NCBI GenBank assembly: GCA_040905445.1
Contig: JBBDRN010000017.1
Location: forward strand, 1-39,840
Length of the DNA stretch: 39,840 bases
DNA from: SKPT01 sp040905445
GTDB lineage: Bacteria > Planctomycetota > Phycisphaerae > Phycisphaerales > Phycisphaeraceae
Direction of reading: 5' to 3'
Shown here one piece after another: positions 11,151 through 18,682 of this stretch (its first letter is position 1; the number at the start of each line of letters is the position of its first letter). The position numbers and the translations under genes were made by a program. The notes under the pieces are model-generated. The model was not told the DNA's origin. It saw nothing but the letters and a program-made list of their open reading frames with translations, and made no database searches.

Positions 11151-13154
11151 ATGAGCACGCGCCCGATCGATCCGTCCGCCAACGCCGCCACGCCGCGCCG
11201 CGACCAGGACCTGACCGCCCCGGCAATCCGGGGCATGCGACGGGCCTTGGACCACCTGCTGGGCCTGCAGCACGCGGATGGCCACTGGCGCGGCGAGCTC
11301 GAGGGGGATTCGATCCTCCAGAGCGAATACATCCTGATGAAGTGGATCCTCGGGCAGGAGAACACGCCCGAGGCGCAGCACGCCCTGCCGCGGCTGGCCG
11401 CCCGGCTCCGCCACCACCAGCAGCCGGACGGCTCGTGGCTCCAGTACCCGGGCGGGAAGATGGACCTGTCGGCGACGGTCAAGGGCTACTTTGCGCTGAA
11501 GCTGATGGGCGACAACCCCCAGACGTCGAACCTGCAGAACGCGCGGGACTGCATCCGCGCCGCGGGCGGGGCGGAGAAATGCAACAGCTTCACGCGCTTC
11601 TACCTCGCGGCGCTGGGGCAGATCAAGTGGAAGGCGCAGCCGACGATTCCGCCGGAGATCGTGTTCCTGCCGCGGCTGAGCTACTTTCACCTGAGCAAGG
11701 TGTCGGCGTGGACGCGGACGATGATCCTGCCGCTGAGCGTCGTGACCACCTTTCGGCCGACGCGGCAACTCGCACCGGAGCTGGGCATTACCGAGCTGTA
11801 CGTCAACCACCGCCGGCGGCACAAGCTCGCGGCGACGCAGGACCGCCCGCACTGGTTCTGGTCGCGGCTGTTCCTGGCGCTGGACAAGCACGTGCTCAGG
11901 AAGATGCGATTCTTCGGGCGCATGCCGTGGCGCAAGCGGGCGCTGCAGCGCGTCGAGCGCTGGATGCTGGACCACCTGGAGGGTTCGGACGGGCTGGGGG
12001 CGATCTTTCCGCCGATGGTCTACGTGCAGATCGCGCTGCGCTGCCTGGGCTACGCGGACGACGACCCGGTGCTGGTCAAGGCCCGCAAGGACCTCGATGC
12101 GTTGATGATCTACGACCAGGCGAACGACGAGATCCGCATCCAGCCCTGCTTCTCGCCGGTCTGGGACACGGGGATCGCGGCATACGCGCTGGCGGAGGCG
12201 GGACTCGACCGGTCGCACGAGAACGTGGGGCGATGCTCGAAGTGGCTCGTGGGCGAGGAGTGCCGCAAGCCGGGCGACTGGGCCGCGAACGTCAAGAAGG
12301 ACGTCGAGCCCTCGGGCTGGGCGTTCGAATACAACAACCCCCATTACCCGGACGTCGACGATACGGCGATGGTGTCGATGGCGCTGCACCGCATCGGCGG
12401 GCGGGGCGCGCAGCTTGCGAGCTGGCGGGCCATGGAGTGGATGACGGCGATGCAGAACAAGGACGGCGGGTGGGCGGCGTTCGACCGCACGAAGCACCGC
12501 TCGATCCTCGAGCACGTTCCCTTCGCCGACCACAACGCGATGCAGGACCCATCGTGCCCGGACATCACCGGCCGGGTGCTGGAATCGCTCGGCTGGCACG
12601 GCGCGCTGGCGGAGCAGCCGCACATCGCGCGGGCGCTCGACTACCTCCAGCGCACGCAGACCGACGACGGGGCGTGGTACGGCCGCTGGGGCGTCAACTA
12701 CATCTACGGCACGTTCCAGGTCCTCTGCGGGCTCGACAGCGTCGGCTGCGACATGGATGAGCCATGGATCCAGCGCGCCGGCCAGTGGCTCAAGGAACAC
12801 CAGCACAAGTCGGGCGGCTTCGGCGAGTCGCCCGAGAGCTATGAGGACCCCGCCCGCGCCGGCGAGGGGCCGACCACCGCGAGCCAGACGGCTTGGGGCA
12901 CGATGGGCCTGCTCGCGGTGCATGGCCCGGCCGACCCGGACGCCCGCCGGGCCGTCGCCTGGCTCTGCAAGCACCAGACCGAGGCTGGCACGTGGCAGGA
13001 GCAGGCGTTCACCGGCACGGGCTTTCCGCGCGTCTTCTACCTGCGCTACCACATGTACCCGCACTACTTCCCGCTGCTGGCGCTGGCGCGGTACCTGCGT
13101 AAGGCCAACGCCCTGCCCGACGACATGCGCGACACGGCGACGGTGCGGACGTAG
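11151..13154 (+). CDS. shc: Squalene-hopene cyclase
   Basis: Cyclises squalene to hopene/hopanol, the committed step of hopanoid synthesis; a monotopic membrane enzyme. The catalytic DxDD motif is DVDDTAM at residues 401-404 on, preceded by YNNPHYP. Several QW-type repeats are visible (LLGLQHADGHWRGEL near the N-terminus, QQPDGSW, QNKDGGWAAFD, TQTDDGAWYGRWG, HKSGGFGES), and the C-terminal FPRVFYLRYHMYPHYFP is typical. Length 667 aa is normal. The start at 11151 gives MSTRPIDPS; the frame is open 53 codons further upstream but that part is Arg/Pro/Ala-rich and unlike the family. There is no nearby Shine-Dalgarno, but a -10 hexamer lies 8 nt upstream, so the mRNA may be leaderless. No other hopanoid gene is adjacent. 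Confidence 0.97.
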   Translation: MSTRPIDPSANAATPRRDQDLTAPAIRGMRRALDHLLGLQHADGHWRGELEGDSILQSEYILMKWILGQENTPEAQHALPRLAARLRHHQQPDGSWLQYPGGKMDLSATVKGYFALKLMGDNPQTSNLQNARDCIRAAGGAEKCNSFTRFYLAALGQIKWKAQPTIPPEIVFLPRLSYFHLSKVSAWTRTMILPLSVVTTFRPTRQLAPELGITELYVNHRRRHKLAATQDRPHWFWSRLFLALDKHVLRKMRFFGRMPWRKRALQRVERWMLDHLEGSDGLGAIFPPMVYVQIALRCLGYADDDPVLVKARKDLDALMIYDQANDEIRIQPCFSPVWDTGIAAYALAEAGLDRSHENVGRCSKWLVGEECRKPGDWAANVKKDVEPSGWAFEYNNPHYPDVDDTAMVSMALHRIGGRGAQLASWRAMEWMTAMQNKDGGWAAFDRTKHRSILEHVPFADHNAMQDPSCPDITGRVLESLGWHGALAEQPHIARALDYLQRTQTDDGAWYGRWGVNYIYGTFQVLCGLDSVGCDMDEPWIQRAGQWLKEHQHKSGGFGESPESYEDPARAGEGPTTASQTAWGTMGLLAVHGPADPDARRAVAWLCKHQTEAGTWQEQAFTGTGFPRVFYLRYHMYPHYFPLLALARYLRKANALPDDMRDTATVRT

Positions 13155-13211
13155 CACCGCCGGCGCAGGCCACCCCCATCCTTCCGCGCGGGGCACCGGA
13201 AGCGGCGCCGC

Positions 13212-14141
13212 TCACTGCCCGCCTTCCGCCCCTTGCTCGTCCTCCTCCGGCTCCGGCTCGCTCATGTCGATGCGCATCGACATGGTCATGCGCATCGGGT
13301 CCGGCATGCCTTCGCCGACCATCTCGAAGGCCACGTCGACTTCGGTGAACCCCCGCGGCGTGCCGGTCGTCAGGTTGACCGCCATCTCACCGTGACCGGT
13401 CGCCTTGTAGGCGCGCATCTCGAACTCGTGGCCCTGCTCGGTGATCGTCTGAGGCGGCGCCGTCTGCTCGATGTCGAAGCGCATCTTCATGTCGTCCCCA
13501 TCCATTTCCGCCAACGTCACGTCGACGAACTGCACGAGGCGCATGTTTGGCATGTCGACGGGCATCACGACGCGCCACTGCGCGCCCTGCCCGACGGCCT
13601 CCTCCGGGAGGGGCGATGCGAACTGATCCATCGCCTGCTCCATCTGCGCGACCTGTTCGCGCATCTGCGGGGCCATGTCGTCGGGCATGTCCACCGTGTG
13701 CTCGAGCATCTCGCCGCGCGCGTTCATGATGAACTCGCCCGTGAGGCCCACGAGCGGCGCGAGCTGCGCCTCCATCGCCTGGACCATCCGCCTGTCGTCG
13801 TCCGGCCCGGCGTCGACATACGCCTCCGTGTATTCGTAGCCGATGCGGTAGTCGCCGGCCTCGGTGGGCTCCAGCACCTCGGTGTGAAAGGTCATGACCA
13901 TCGGCGGGATGGCGACCTCGCCCATGCCCGGCATGCCGCCCATCGCCATCGTCATCCGCAGTTCGGTGGTGTCGCGTTGACCCGTCGTCAGGCGATAGCG
14001 CAACTCGCGGCGCGGCTCCTCGCCCGTGCTGACGGGCTCCACCGCCAGCGCCTCGGGAATCTCCGCCGCCTGCCCCGCCTCACCACACCCTGACAGCAAA
14101 ACCGCTCCCACCAGCAACAGCGAACAGGCTCGCGCGATCAT
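13212..14141 (-). CDS. Methionine-rich lipoprotein of unknown function (309 aa; DUF6263-like)
   Basis: The start at 14141 (MIARACSLLLVGAVLLSGC) gives a clean lipoprotein signal with lipobox LSGC; AGGGGG lies about 7 nt upstream. An in-frame start 26 codons earlier would bury the signal. The mature protein is predicted to be anchored to a membrane. It is rich in Met, Asp and Glu, has a Met/Gly cluster (MGGMPGMGE), and ends in an acidic Glu/Pro tail. Alternating strands such as ELRYRLTTGQRDTTELRMTM recall the DUF6263 type of beta-rich lipoprotein, but that is a tentative match. It lies 122 nt downstream of ychF on the same strand and converges with shc. A weak TAGGAT hexamer (14229-14234, minus) could give it its own promoter. 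Confidence 0.8.
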   Translation of the reverse strand: MIARACSLLLVGAVLLSGCGEAGQAAEIPEALAVEPVSTGEEPRRELRYRLTTGQRDTTELRMTMAMGGMPGMGEVAIPPMVMTFHTEVLEPTEAGDYRIGYEYTEAYVDAGPDDDRRMVQAMEAQLAPLVGLTGEFIMNARGEMLEHTVDMPDDMAPQMREQVAQMEQAMDQFASPLPEEAVGQGAQWRVVMPVDMPNMRLVQFVDVTLAEMDGDDMKMRFDIEQTAPPQTITEQGHEFEMRAYKATGHGEMAVNLTTGTPRGFTEVDVAFEMVGEGMPDPMRMTMSMRIDMSEPEPEEDEQGAEGGQ

Positions 14142-14263
14142 GGCGACCCCCTCTGAAATGGTTCCGGCCCACCGGCGGGACGGCCCATCACCGTCCCATC
14201 CACCGGCGGCGCCCGGCACGACCCCCCCATCCTACCGCCACCGCCGCCCGACCCCAAGAGGCA

Positions 14264-15355
14264 TCAGACGTTGAACAGGAAATGGCAGACGTCGCCGTCG
14301 CGCACGACGTACTCCTTGCCCTCGACGCGCATCTTGCCCGCCTCGCGGATCGCCTTTTCCGACTTGTGCTGCTCCAGGTCCTCGATCGCGTAGACCTCGA
14401 CGCGGATGAAGCCGCGCTCGAAGTCGCTGTGAATGACGCCTGCGGCCTGCGGGGCGGTCGCGCCGAGCGGCACGGTCCACGCCCGGATCTCCTTGGGGCC
14501 CGCGGTGAAGTAGCTGTGCAGCCCCAGCAGCTTGTAGGCCGCCCGCGCCAGCACGTGCAGCGCCGGCTCGGCGAGGCCGACGCTCTCGAGCAGCTCGGCG
14601 CGGTCGGCCTCGTCCAGCTCGGCGAGCTCCGCCTCGAGCTTGGCGCAGACGGGGACCACGAGGCCGCCCTCCGCGTCGGCGCGCTGGCGCACCTGCTGGA
14701 CGGGCGCCGCCTCGCCGGCGAGATCGTCCTCGTCGACGTTCGCGACGTAGAGCACCGGCTTGGCGGACATCAGCGACAGGCCGCGCATCTCGGCGACCGC
14801 CTCGGGCGTGTCGAGCTTGAGGCCGCGCACCGGGCGGCCGGCGCCGAGCTCAACCCCGCAGGCCTCCAGCAGGGCGAGGCGGCGCTTGGCGTCCTTGTCG
14901 CCCGTGCGGGCAGCGCGGGTGGCCTTGTCCAGCGCCGACTCGACGCTGGCGAGGTCGGCGAGCATCAGCTCGGTCTCGATCGTCTCGATGTCGCGGATCG
15001 GGTCGGTGCTGCCCTCGACGTGGGCGACGTCCTCGTCCTCGAAGCAGCGCACGACGTGGAGGATCGCGTCGACGGAGCGGATGTGGGACAGGAACTTGTT
15101 GCCGAGGCCCTCGCCCTCGCTGGCGCCGCGGACCAGCCCGGCGATGTCGACGAGGCGCAGGGCGGCAGGAATGATCTTCTGCGTTTCGATGTGGGCGTTG
15201 ATGCGCGCCAGGCGCGGATCGGGCACGGGCACGATGCCGACGTTGGGCTCGATGGTGCAGAACGGATAGTTCGCACTGGCGATGCCGGCGCTGGTCAGGG
15301 CGTTGAAGAGGGTTGACTTGCCGACGTTGGGGAGGCCGACGATGCCTGCGTCCAT
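14264..15355 (-). CDS. ychF: YchF/Obg-family ribosome-binding ATPase
   Basis: Cytoplasmic P-loop protein of the Obg family that binds ribosomes and prefers ATP. G1 is GLPNVGKST at residues 6-14, the switch region is VDIAGLVRGASEGEGLGN (the DxxG of G3 within it), and the specificity motif is NVDE rather than the GTPase NKxD, the usual YchF feature. A TGS-like C-terminal domain ends in the conserved EGKEYVVRDGDVCHFLFNV. Length 363 aa equals the family norm. The frame is open far upstream, antisense to gyrA, but MDAGIVGLPNVGKST is the family's start. No Shine-Dalgarno is visible. Divergent from gyrA, with which it may share a symmetric -10 element. Confidence 0.97.
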   Translation of the reverse strand: MDAGIVGLPNVGKSTLFNALTSAGIASANYPFCTIEPNVGIVPVPDPRLARINAHIETQKIIPAALRLVDIAGLVRGASEGEGLGNKFLSHIRSVDAILHVVRCFEDEDVAHVEGSTDPIRDIETIETELMLADLASVESALDKATRAARTGDKDAKRRLALLEACGVELGAGRPVRGLKLDTPEAVAEMRGLSLMSAKPVLYVANVDEDDLAGEAAPVQQVRQRADAEGGLVVPVCAKLEAELAELDEADRAELLESVGLAEPALHVLARAAYKLLGLHSYFTAGPKEIRAWTVPLGATAPQAAGVIHSDFERGFIRVEVYAIEDLEQHKSEKAIREAGKMRVEGKEYVVRDGDVCHFLFNV

Positions 15356-15428
15356 GGAGTGGGGCCAGGGTAGTGGAACGAGGGTGGATTCGGATGCCGG
15401 TGCGCCGGCACGGGGGCGGGCAGGGGAG

Positions 15429-15435
15429 TATAATA
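15429..15435. promoter_or_regulatory. Symmetric -10 element between ychF and gyrA
   Basis: TATAATA reads as TATAAT on the plus strand (15429-15434) and TATTAT on the minus strand (15435-15430). It could serve both gyrA (start 48 nt downstream) and ychF (start about 75 nt away). No good -35 is visible on either side. Confidence 0.5.
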
Positions 15436-15481
15436 GGAGTTCTATCCGATGCGAATCTAAGAGGCCCCCGCGACGATCACG

Positions 15482-18178
15482 ATGGCAGAAGAACCCCCCT
15501 TCGACAATCCTGAAAATAACGACGACCCGCAGCCCGACGAGCCCACCCCGGACCCCGCCGGCAGCGCTGAGCCCGCGGAAGCCGGCGGGCGCGGCAGCGC
15601 GGCAGCCGGCCAGACGGTCGATCTCGCGATCGAGCGTGAGATGGCGGACAGTTACCTCACCTATGCGATGTCTACGATCGTGGATCGCGCGCTGCCCGAC
15701 GTGCGCGACGGGCTCAAGCCCTCGCAACGCCGCATCCTCGTCGCCATGAACGACCTGAACCTCTCGCCCGGGCGGCCGCACTCGAAGTGTGCCGGCATCG
15801 TGGGCGAGACGATGAAGAAGTACCACCCGCACGGCGATCAGGCGATCTACCCGACGCTGGTGAACATGGCCCAGGAGTGGAAGACGCGCTACATGCTCGT
15901 CGACAAGCAGGGCAACTTCGGGTCGATCGACCCCGACCCCCCTGCCGCCATGCGATACACCGAGGCGCGCCTCCATCGCCACGCGATGGAGATGCTCGAG
16001 GACCTCAAGCTCGAGACCGTCGACTGGCAGCCCAACTTCGACGAGTCGGAGCTCGAACCCGTGGTGCTGCCGGGCAAGCTGCCCAACCTGCTGGTCAACG
16101 GGTCGACGGGCATCGCCGTGGGGATGGCGTGCTCGATGCCGCCGCACAACCTCGGCGAGGTGTGCGACGCGATCATCGCGATGATCGAGAACCCGGACAT
16201 CGACGTGCGCCAGCTCATGGACATCGTCCCGGGGCCGGACTTCCCCACGGGCGGGATCATCGCGGGGCGCGCGGGCATTGCGCAGGCCTATGCGACGGGG
16301 CGCGGGCGCGTCACGGTGCGGGCGCGGGTGCATCACGAGGAGACGCGCGGCGGGCGCAACCAGCTCGTGGTCACGCAGATCCCCTACCAGACGTCGAAGA
16401 ACGACGGCATCGTCGAGAAGATCGTCCAGCTGCGCAAGGCCGATCGGCTGACCGACATCGCCAACATCATCGACGAGTCGTCGGGGCGTGCGGGCATGCG
16501 GGTGGTGATCGAGCTCAAGCGCGGCGCGGACCCGACGACGGTGGAGAACCAGCTTTACCAGCTCACGCCGTTGCAGTCGACGTTCAGCATCATCAACATC
16601 GCGCTGGTGCGTGGCCAGCCGCGGACGCTGCCGCTCAAGGAGCTGATGCAGCTCTACATCGAGCACCGGCAGGAGGTCATCCGGCGGCGCACGCAGCATC
16701 GCCTGCGTCAGGCGCAGCAGGAGGCCCACCGGATCGAGGGGCTGATCTATGCGGTCGTGGACATCGACGAGGTGATCCGGCTGATCCGCTCCAGCCGCAC
16801 GCGCGACGAGGCGATCAACAAGCTCATGGCCCGGGGCTTCCGGATTCCGGACGATCACCCCTACGCGCCGCAGATTCCCCAGCGGCTGCGCGACGCGTCG
16901 CGCGAGACGCCGGTGGAGCTGACGCGGCTGCAGGCCGAGGCTATCGGGCGTTTGCAACTCATCCAGCTCGTCGGGCTCGAGATCGAGGAGCTGGTGAAGA
17001 ACTACGCGAAGCTCATCGAGCAGATCGAGGATTACGAGTCGATCCTCGCCGACCCGCAGCGCGTGCTGCAGATCATCAAGGACGACATCGCGGACCTCAA
17101 GACGCGCTACGCCGACGCGCGGCGGACGGAGATCCAGGAGCAGGAGGCGGGCGAGCTGGACATTGCCGCGCTGACGCCCGTGGAGCAGGTGGCGGTGACC
17201 ATCACACACCACGGCTACGTCAAGCGCCTCCCGGTCGATCAATACCGCACGCAGGGGCGCGGCGGGCGCGGCGTGATCGGCGCCACCTCGCGCGACGAGG
17301 ACTTCACCGAGCAGGTGTTCGTCGCGTCGACGCATGACGACCTGCTCTGCTTCACCAACACGGGGCGGGTGTTCCGCATCAAGGTCTACGAGATCCCCGA
17401 GGCGCCGCGCACCAGCCGCGGGCGCAACATCGTCAACATCATCAACCTGCAGTCGCACGAGCGCATCTGCTCGTTCATGCCCATCAGCGACTTCGAGCGG
17501 GCGGAGAACTACCTGCTGTTCGCGACCACCTCGGGCCTCGCCAAGCGCACGGCGCTCAAGGACTACCGCAACGTCAACCGCTCGGGGCTGATCGCGGTGA
17601 ACCTGCGCGAAGGCGACGCGCTGATCGGCGTCACCTGCACCGAGGGCAACGACCACCTGCTGCTGGCGACGCGCAACGGCATGGCCATCCGCTTCCAGGA
17701 GGACGACGTGCGCGTCATGGGCCGCACCGCCACCGGCGTCAAGGGGATCGACCTCGCCAGCGGCGATGAAGTCGTCGGACTCGTCCGCATCCCCGAAAAC
17801 GCGCAGTCGGACCTGCTGACCGTCACGGAGCGCGGGTACGGCAAGCGCACGCCGACCGACGAATACCTCGTCCAGAGCGAGAACGCCCCGCCCCGCCCGC
17901 AGAGCCGCGGCGGCAAGGGGCGACGCGACATCGCCGTCAACACCCGCAACGGGCAGGTCGCCGGCCTGCTGCTGGTCACGGGCGGCGAGGACCTCATGTG
18001 CATCACTCAGAACGGAATGATTGTCCGCATCAACGCGGACACCATCCGCCGCACCGGCCGCGGCGCGCAGGGTGTCCGCGTCGTCCGCGTCGGCGACGAC
18101 GACCGGCTCGTGGGCATCGCCTGCGTCGCCGATGATGATGAGGCGGCCGGCGACGTCGAGGCTCCCGCCGTCGATTGA
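15482..18178 (+). CDS. gyrA: DNA gyrase subunit A
   Basis: Breakage-reunion subunit of DNA gyrase. Catalytic tyrosine is Y159 (AAMRYTEARL); the quinolone region is KYHPHGDQAIYPTLV at about 113-127; the GyrA box is QGRGGRG at 591-597, which identifies gyrase rather than topoisomerase IV. The C-terminal domain shows the repeated beta-pinwheel pattern. Residues that align with E. coli Ser83 and Asp87 are Gln120 and Pro124 (numbering offset 37, confirmed by Y159 versus Y122). The N-terminus has an extra acidic, Pro-rich segment of about 45 residues before the conserved AIEREMADSYLTYAMSTIV. No Shine-Dalgarno lies at a normal distance; TATAAT is at 15429. A STAS gene follows closely. gyrB is not adjacent. 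Confidence 0.97.
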   Translation: MAEEPPFDNPENNDDPQPDEPTPDPAGSAEPAEAGGRGSAAAGQTVDLAIEREMADSYLTYAMSTIVDRALPDVRDGLKPSQRRILVAMNDLNLSPGRPHSKCAGIVGETMKKYHPHGDQAIYPTLVNMAQEWKTRYMLVDKQGNFGSIDPDPPAAMRYTEARLHRHAMEMLEDLKLETVDWQPNFDESELEPVVLPGKLPNLLVNGSTGIAVGMACSMPPHNLGEVCDAIIAMIENPDIDVRQLMDIVPGPDFPTGGIIAGRAGIAQAYATGRGRVTVRARVHHEETRGGRNQLVVTQIPYQTSKNDGIVEKIVQLRKADRLTDIANIIDESSGRAGMRVVIELKRGADPTTVENQLYQLTPLQSTFSIINIALVRGQPRTLPLKELMQLYIEHRQEVIRRRTQHRLRQAQQEAHRIEGLIYAVVDIDEVIRLIRSSRTRDEAINKLMARGFRIPDDHPYAPQIPQRLRDASRETPVELTRLQAEAIGRLQLIQLVGLEIEELVKNYAKLIEQIEDYESILADPQRVLQIIKDDIADLKTRYADARRTEIQEQEAGELDIAALTPVEQVAVTITHHGYVKRLPVDQYRTQGRGGRGVIGATSRDEDFTEQVFVASTHDDLLCFTNTGRVFRIKVYEIPEAPRTSRGRNIVNIINLQSHERICSFMPISDFERAENYLLFATTSGLAKRTALKDYRNVNRSGLIAVNLREGDALIGVTCTEGNDHLLLATRNGMAIRFQEDDVRVMGRTATGVKGIDLASGDEVVGLVRIPENAQSDLLTVTERGYGKRTPTDEYLVQSENAPPRPQSRGGKGRRDIAVNTRNGQVAGLLLVTGGEDLMCITQNGMIVRINADTIRRTGRGAQGVRVVRVGDDDRLVGIACVADDDEAAGDVEAPAVD

Positions 18179-18201
18179 CCCCGTGCACCTGGCCCAAGCC
18201 C

Positions 18202-18534
18202 ATGCCCGTCGACAAGCGGTCCGACAACCTCTGGCTGGCGACGCTCGGCGACGACACGCGCGAACAGCTCGATCAGCTCCTCGCCGACCTGCGCGATGAG
18301 CGGCTGTGCCCGAGCCTGGTCGTCGACCTCGCGCGCGTCAGGCTGCTGACGAGCGGCAACCTGTCGCAGTTGCTGCGCATCCGACAGATGCTGATCGAGA
18401 ACGACGTGCATCTGCGCCTGGCGGGGGCGCGCGGGGAGGTGTGGACGCTTTTCACGACGACGGGGTTGGACAAGGTCTTCCAGTTTGCGGCCGACGCGGA
18501 CGCGGCGGCCGCGGCCCTCACCGCGAAAGCCTGA
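18202..18534 (+). CDS. STAS-domain protein (anti-sigma factor antagonist-like)
   Basis: Single-domain STAS protein of about 110 aa. The core pattern LVVDLARVRLLTSGNLSQLL matches the strand-turn-helix around the phosphorylatable serine of SpoIIAA/RsbV-type antagonists, with Ser in LTSGN, and the C-terminal helix TTTGLDKVFQF is typical. Such proteins switch partner anti-sigma kinases or larger signalling complexes; no partner kinase or phosphatase is in the window. The start is taken at ATG 18202, 23 nt after the gyrA stop; a TTG overlapping the gyrA stop codon (18175) is possible, and neither has a clear ribosome-binding site. Probably cotranscribed with gyrA. Confidence 0.8.
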   Translation: MPVDKRSDNLWLATLGDDTREQLDQLLADLRDERLCPSLVVDLARVRLLTSGNLSQLLRIRQMLIENDVHLRLAGARGEVWTLFTTTGLDKVFQFAADADAAAAALTAKA

Positions 18535-18597
18535 CCCGGGAGCGATGCCTGTCCCATGGGCTCGATGTTGCACCCGCGTCTCAATCCCATCTGGCAG

Positions 18598-18614
18598 TTG
18601 ACAAGGATTCTCAA
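18598..18614. promoter_or_regulatory. Fur/PerR-like palindromic operator upstream of the metal ATPase
   Basis: TTGACAAGGATTCTCAA is an imperfect palindrome centred on 18606, with 6 of 8 paired positions. Its core TGACAAGGATTCTCA matches the 7-1-7 Fur-family consensus TGATAATNATTATCA at 11 of 14 defined positions. It sits 23 nt before a TAGAAT -10 candidate and 69 nt before the ATPase start. In such a GC-rich genome an AT-rich palindrome like this is unusual. Confidence 0.5.
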
Positions 18615-18636
18615 CCCCCAAGCCGCGCGCGGGCTC

Positions 18637-18642
18637 TAGAAT
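18637..18642 (+). promoter_or_regulatory. -10 candidate for the metal ATPase gene
   Basis: TAGAAT (5 of 6 to consensus) downstream of the Fur-like palindrome. A start near 18649 would leave a leader of about 34 nt. No -35 hexamer is visible at 17 nt; the region there is C-rich, so an activator or a weak promoter is possible. Confidence 0.4.
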
Positions 18643-18682
18643 CATTCCAAGGTCCCTCCCGCCCTGCGCCGCCGCACGGAGC

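Noticed and set aside
13201..13212. AGCGGCGCCGCT as a bidirectional terminator between shc and the lipoprotein gene
   Set aside because: A perfect palindrome without a loop or T-run; short GC palindromes like this occur by chance in such DNA.
15435..15460. AGGAG followed by ATG CGA ATC TAA upstream of gyrA
   Set aside because: If TATAAT at 15429 is the -10, the AGGAG lies before or at the transcription start and cannot act as a ribosome-binding site.
14264..17656. ychF as the C-terminal part of an 1130-residue fusion protein
   Set aside because: The upstream extension is antisense to gyrA and low complexity; MDAGIVGLPNVGKST is the normal YchF start and the length from there is exactly typical.
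18568..18584. A second TTG-N10-TCAA palindrome upstream of the Fur-like box
   Set aside because: Only the outer bases pair; the core is GC-rich and does not match the 7-1-7 pattern.
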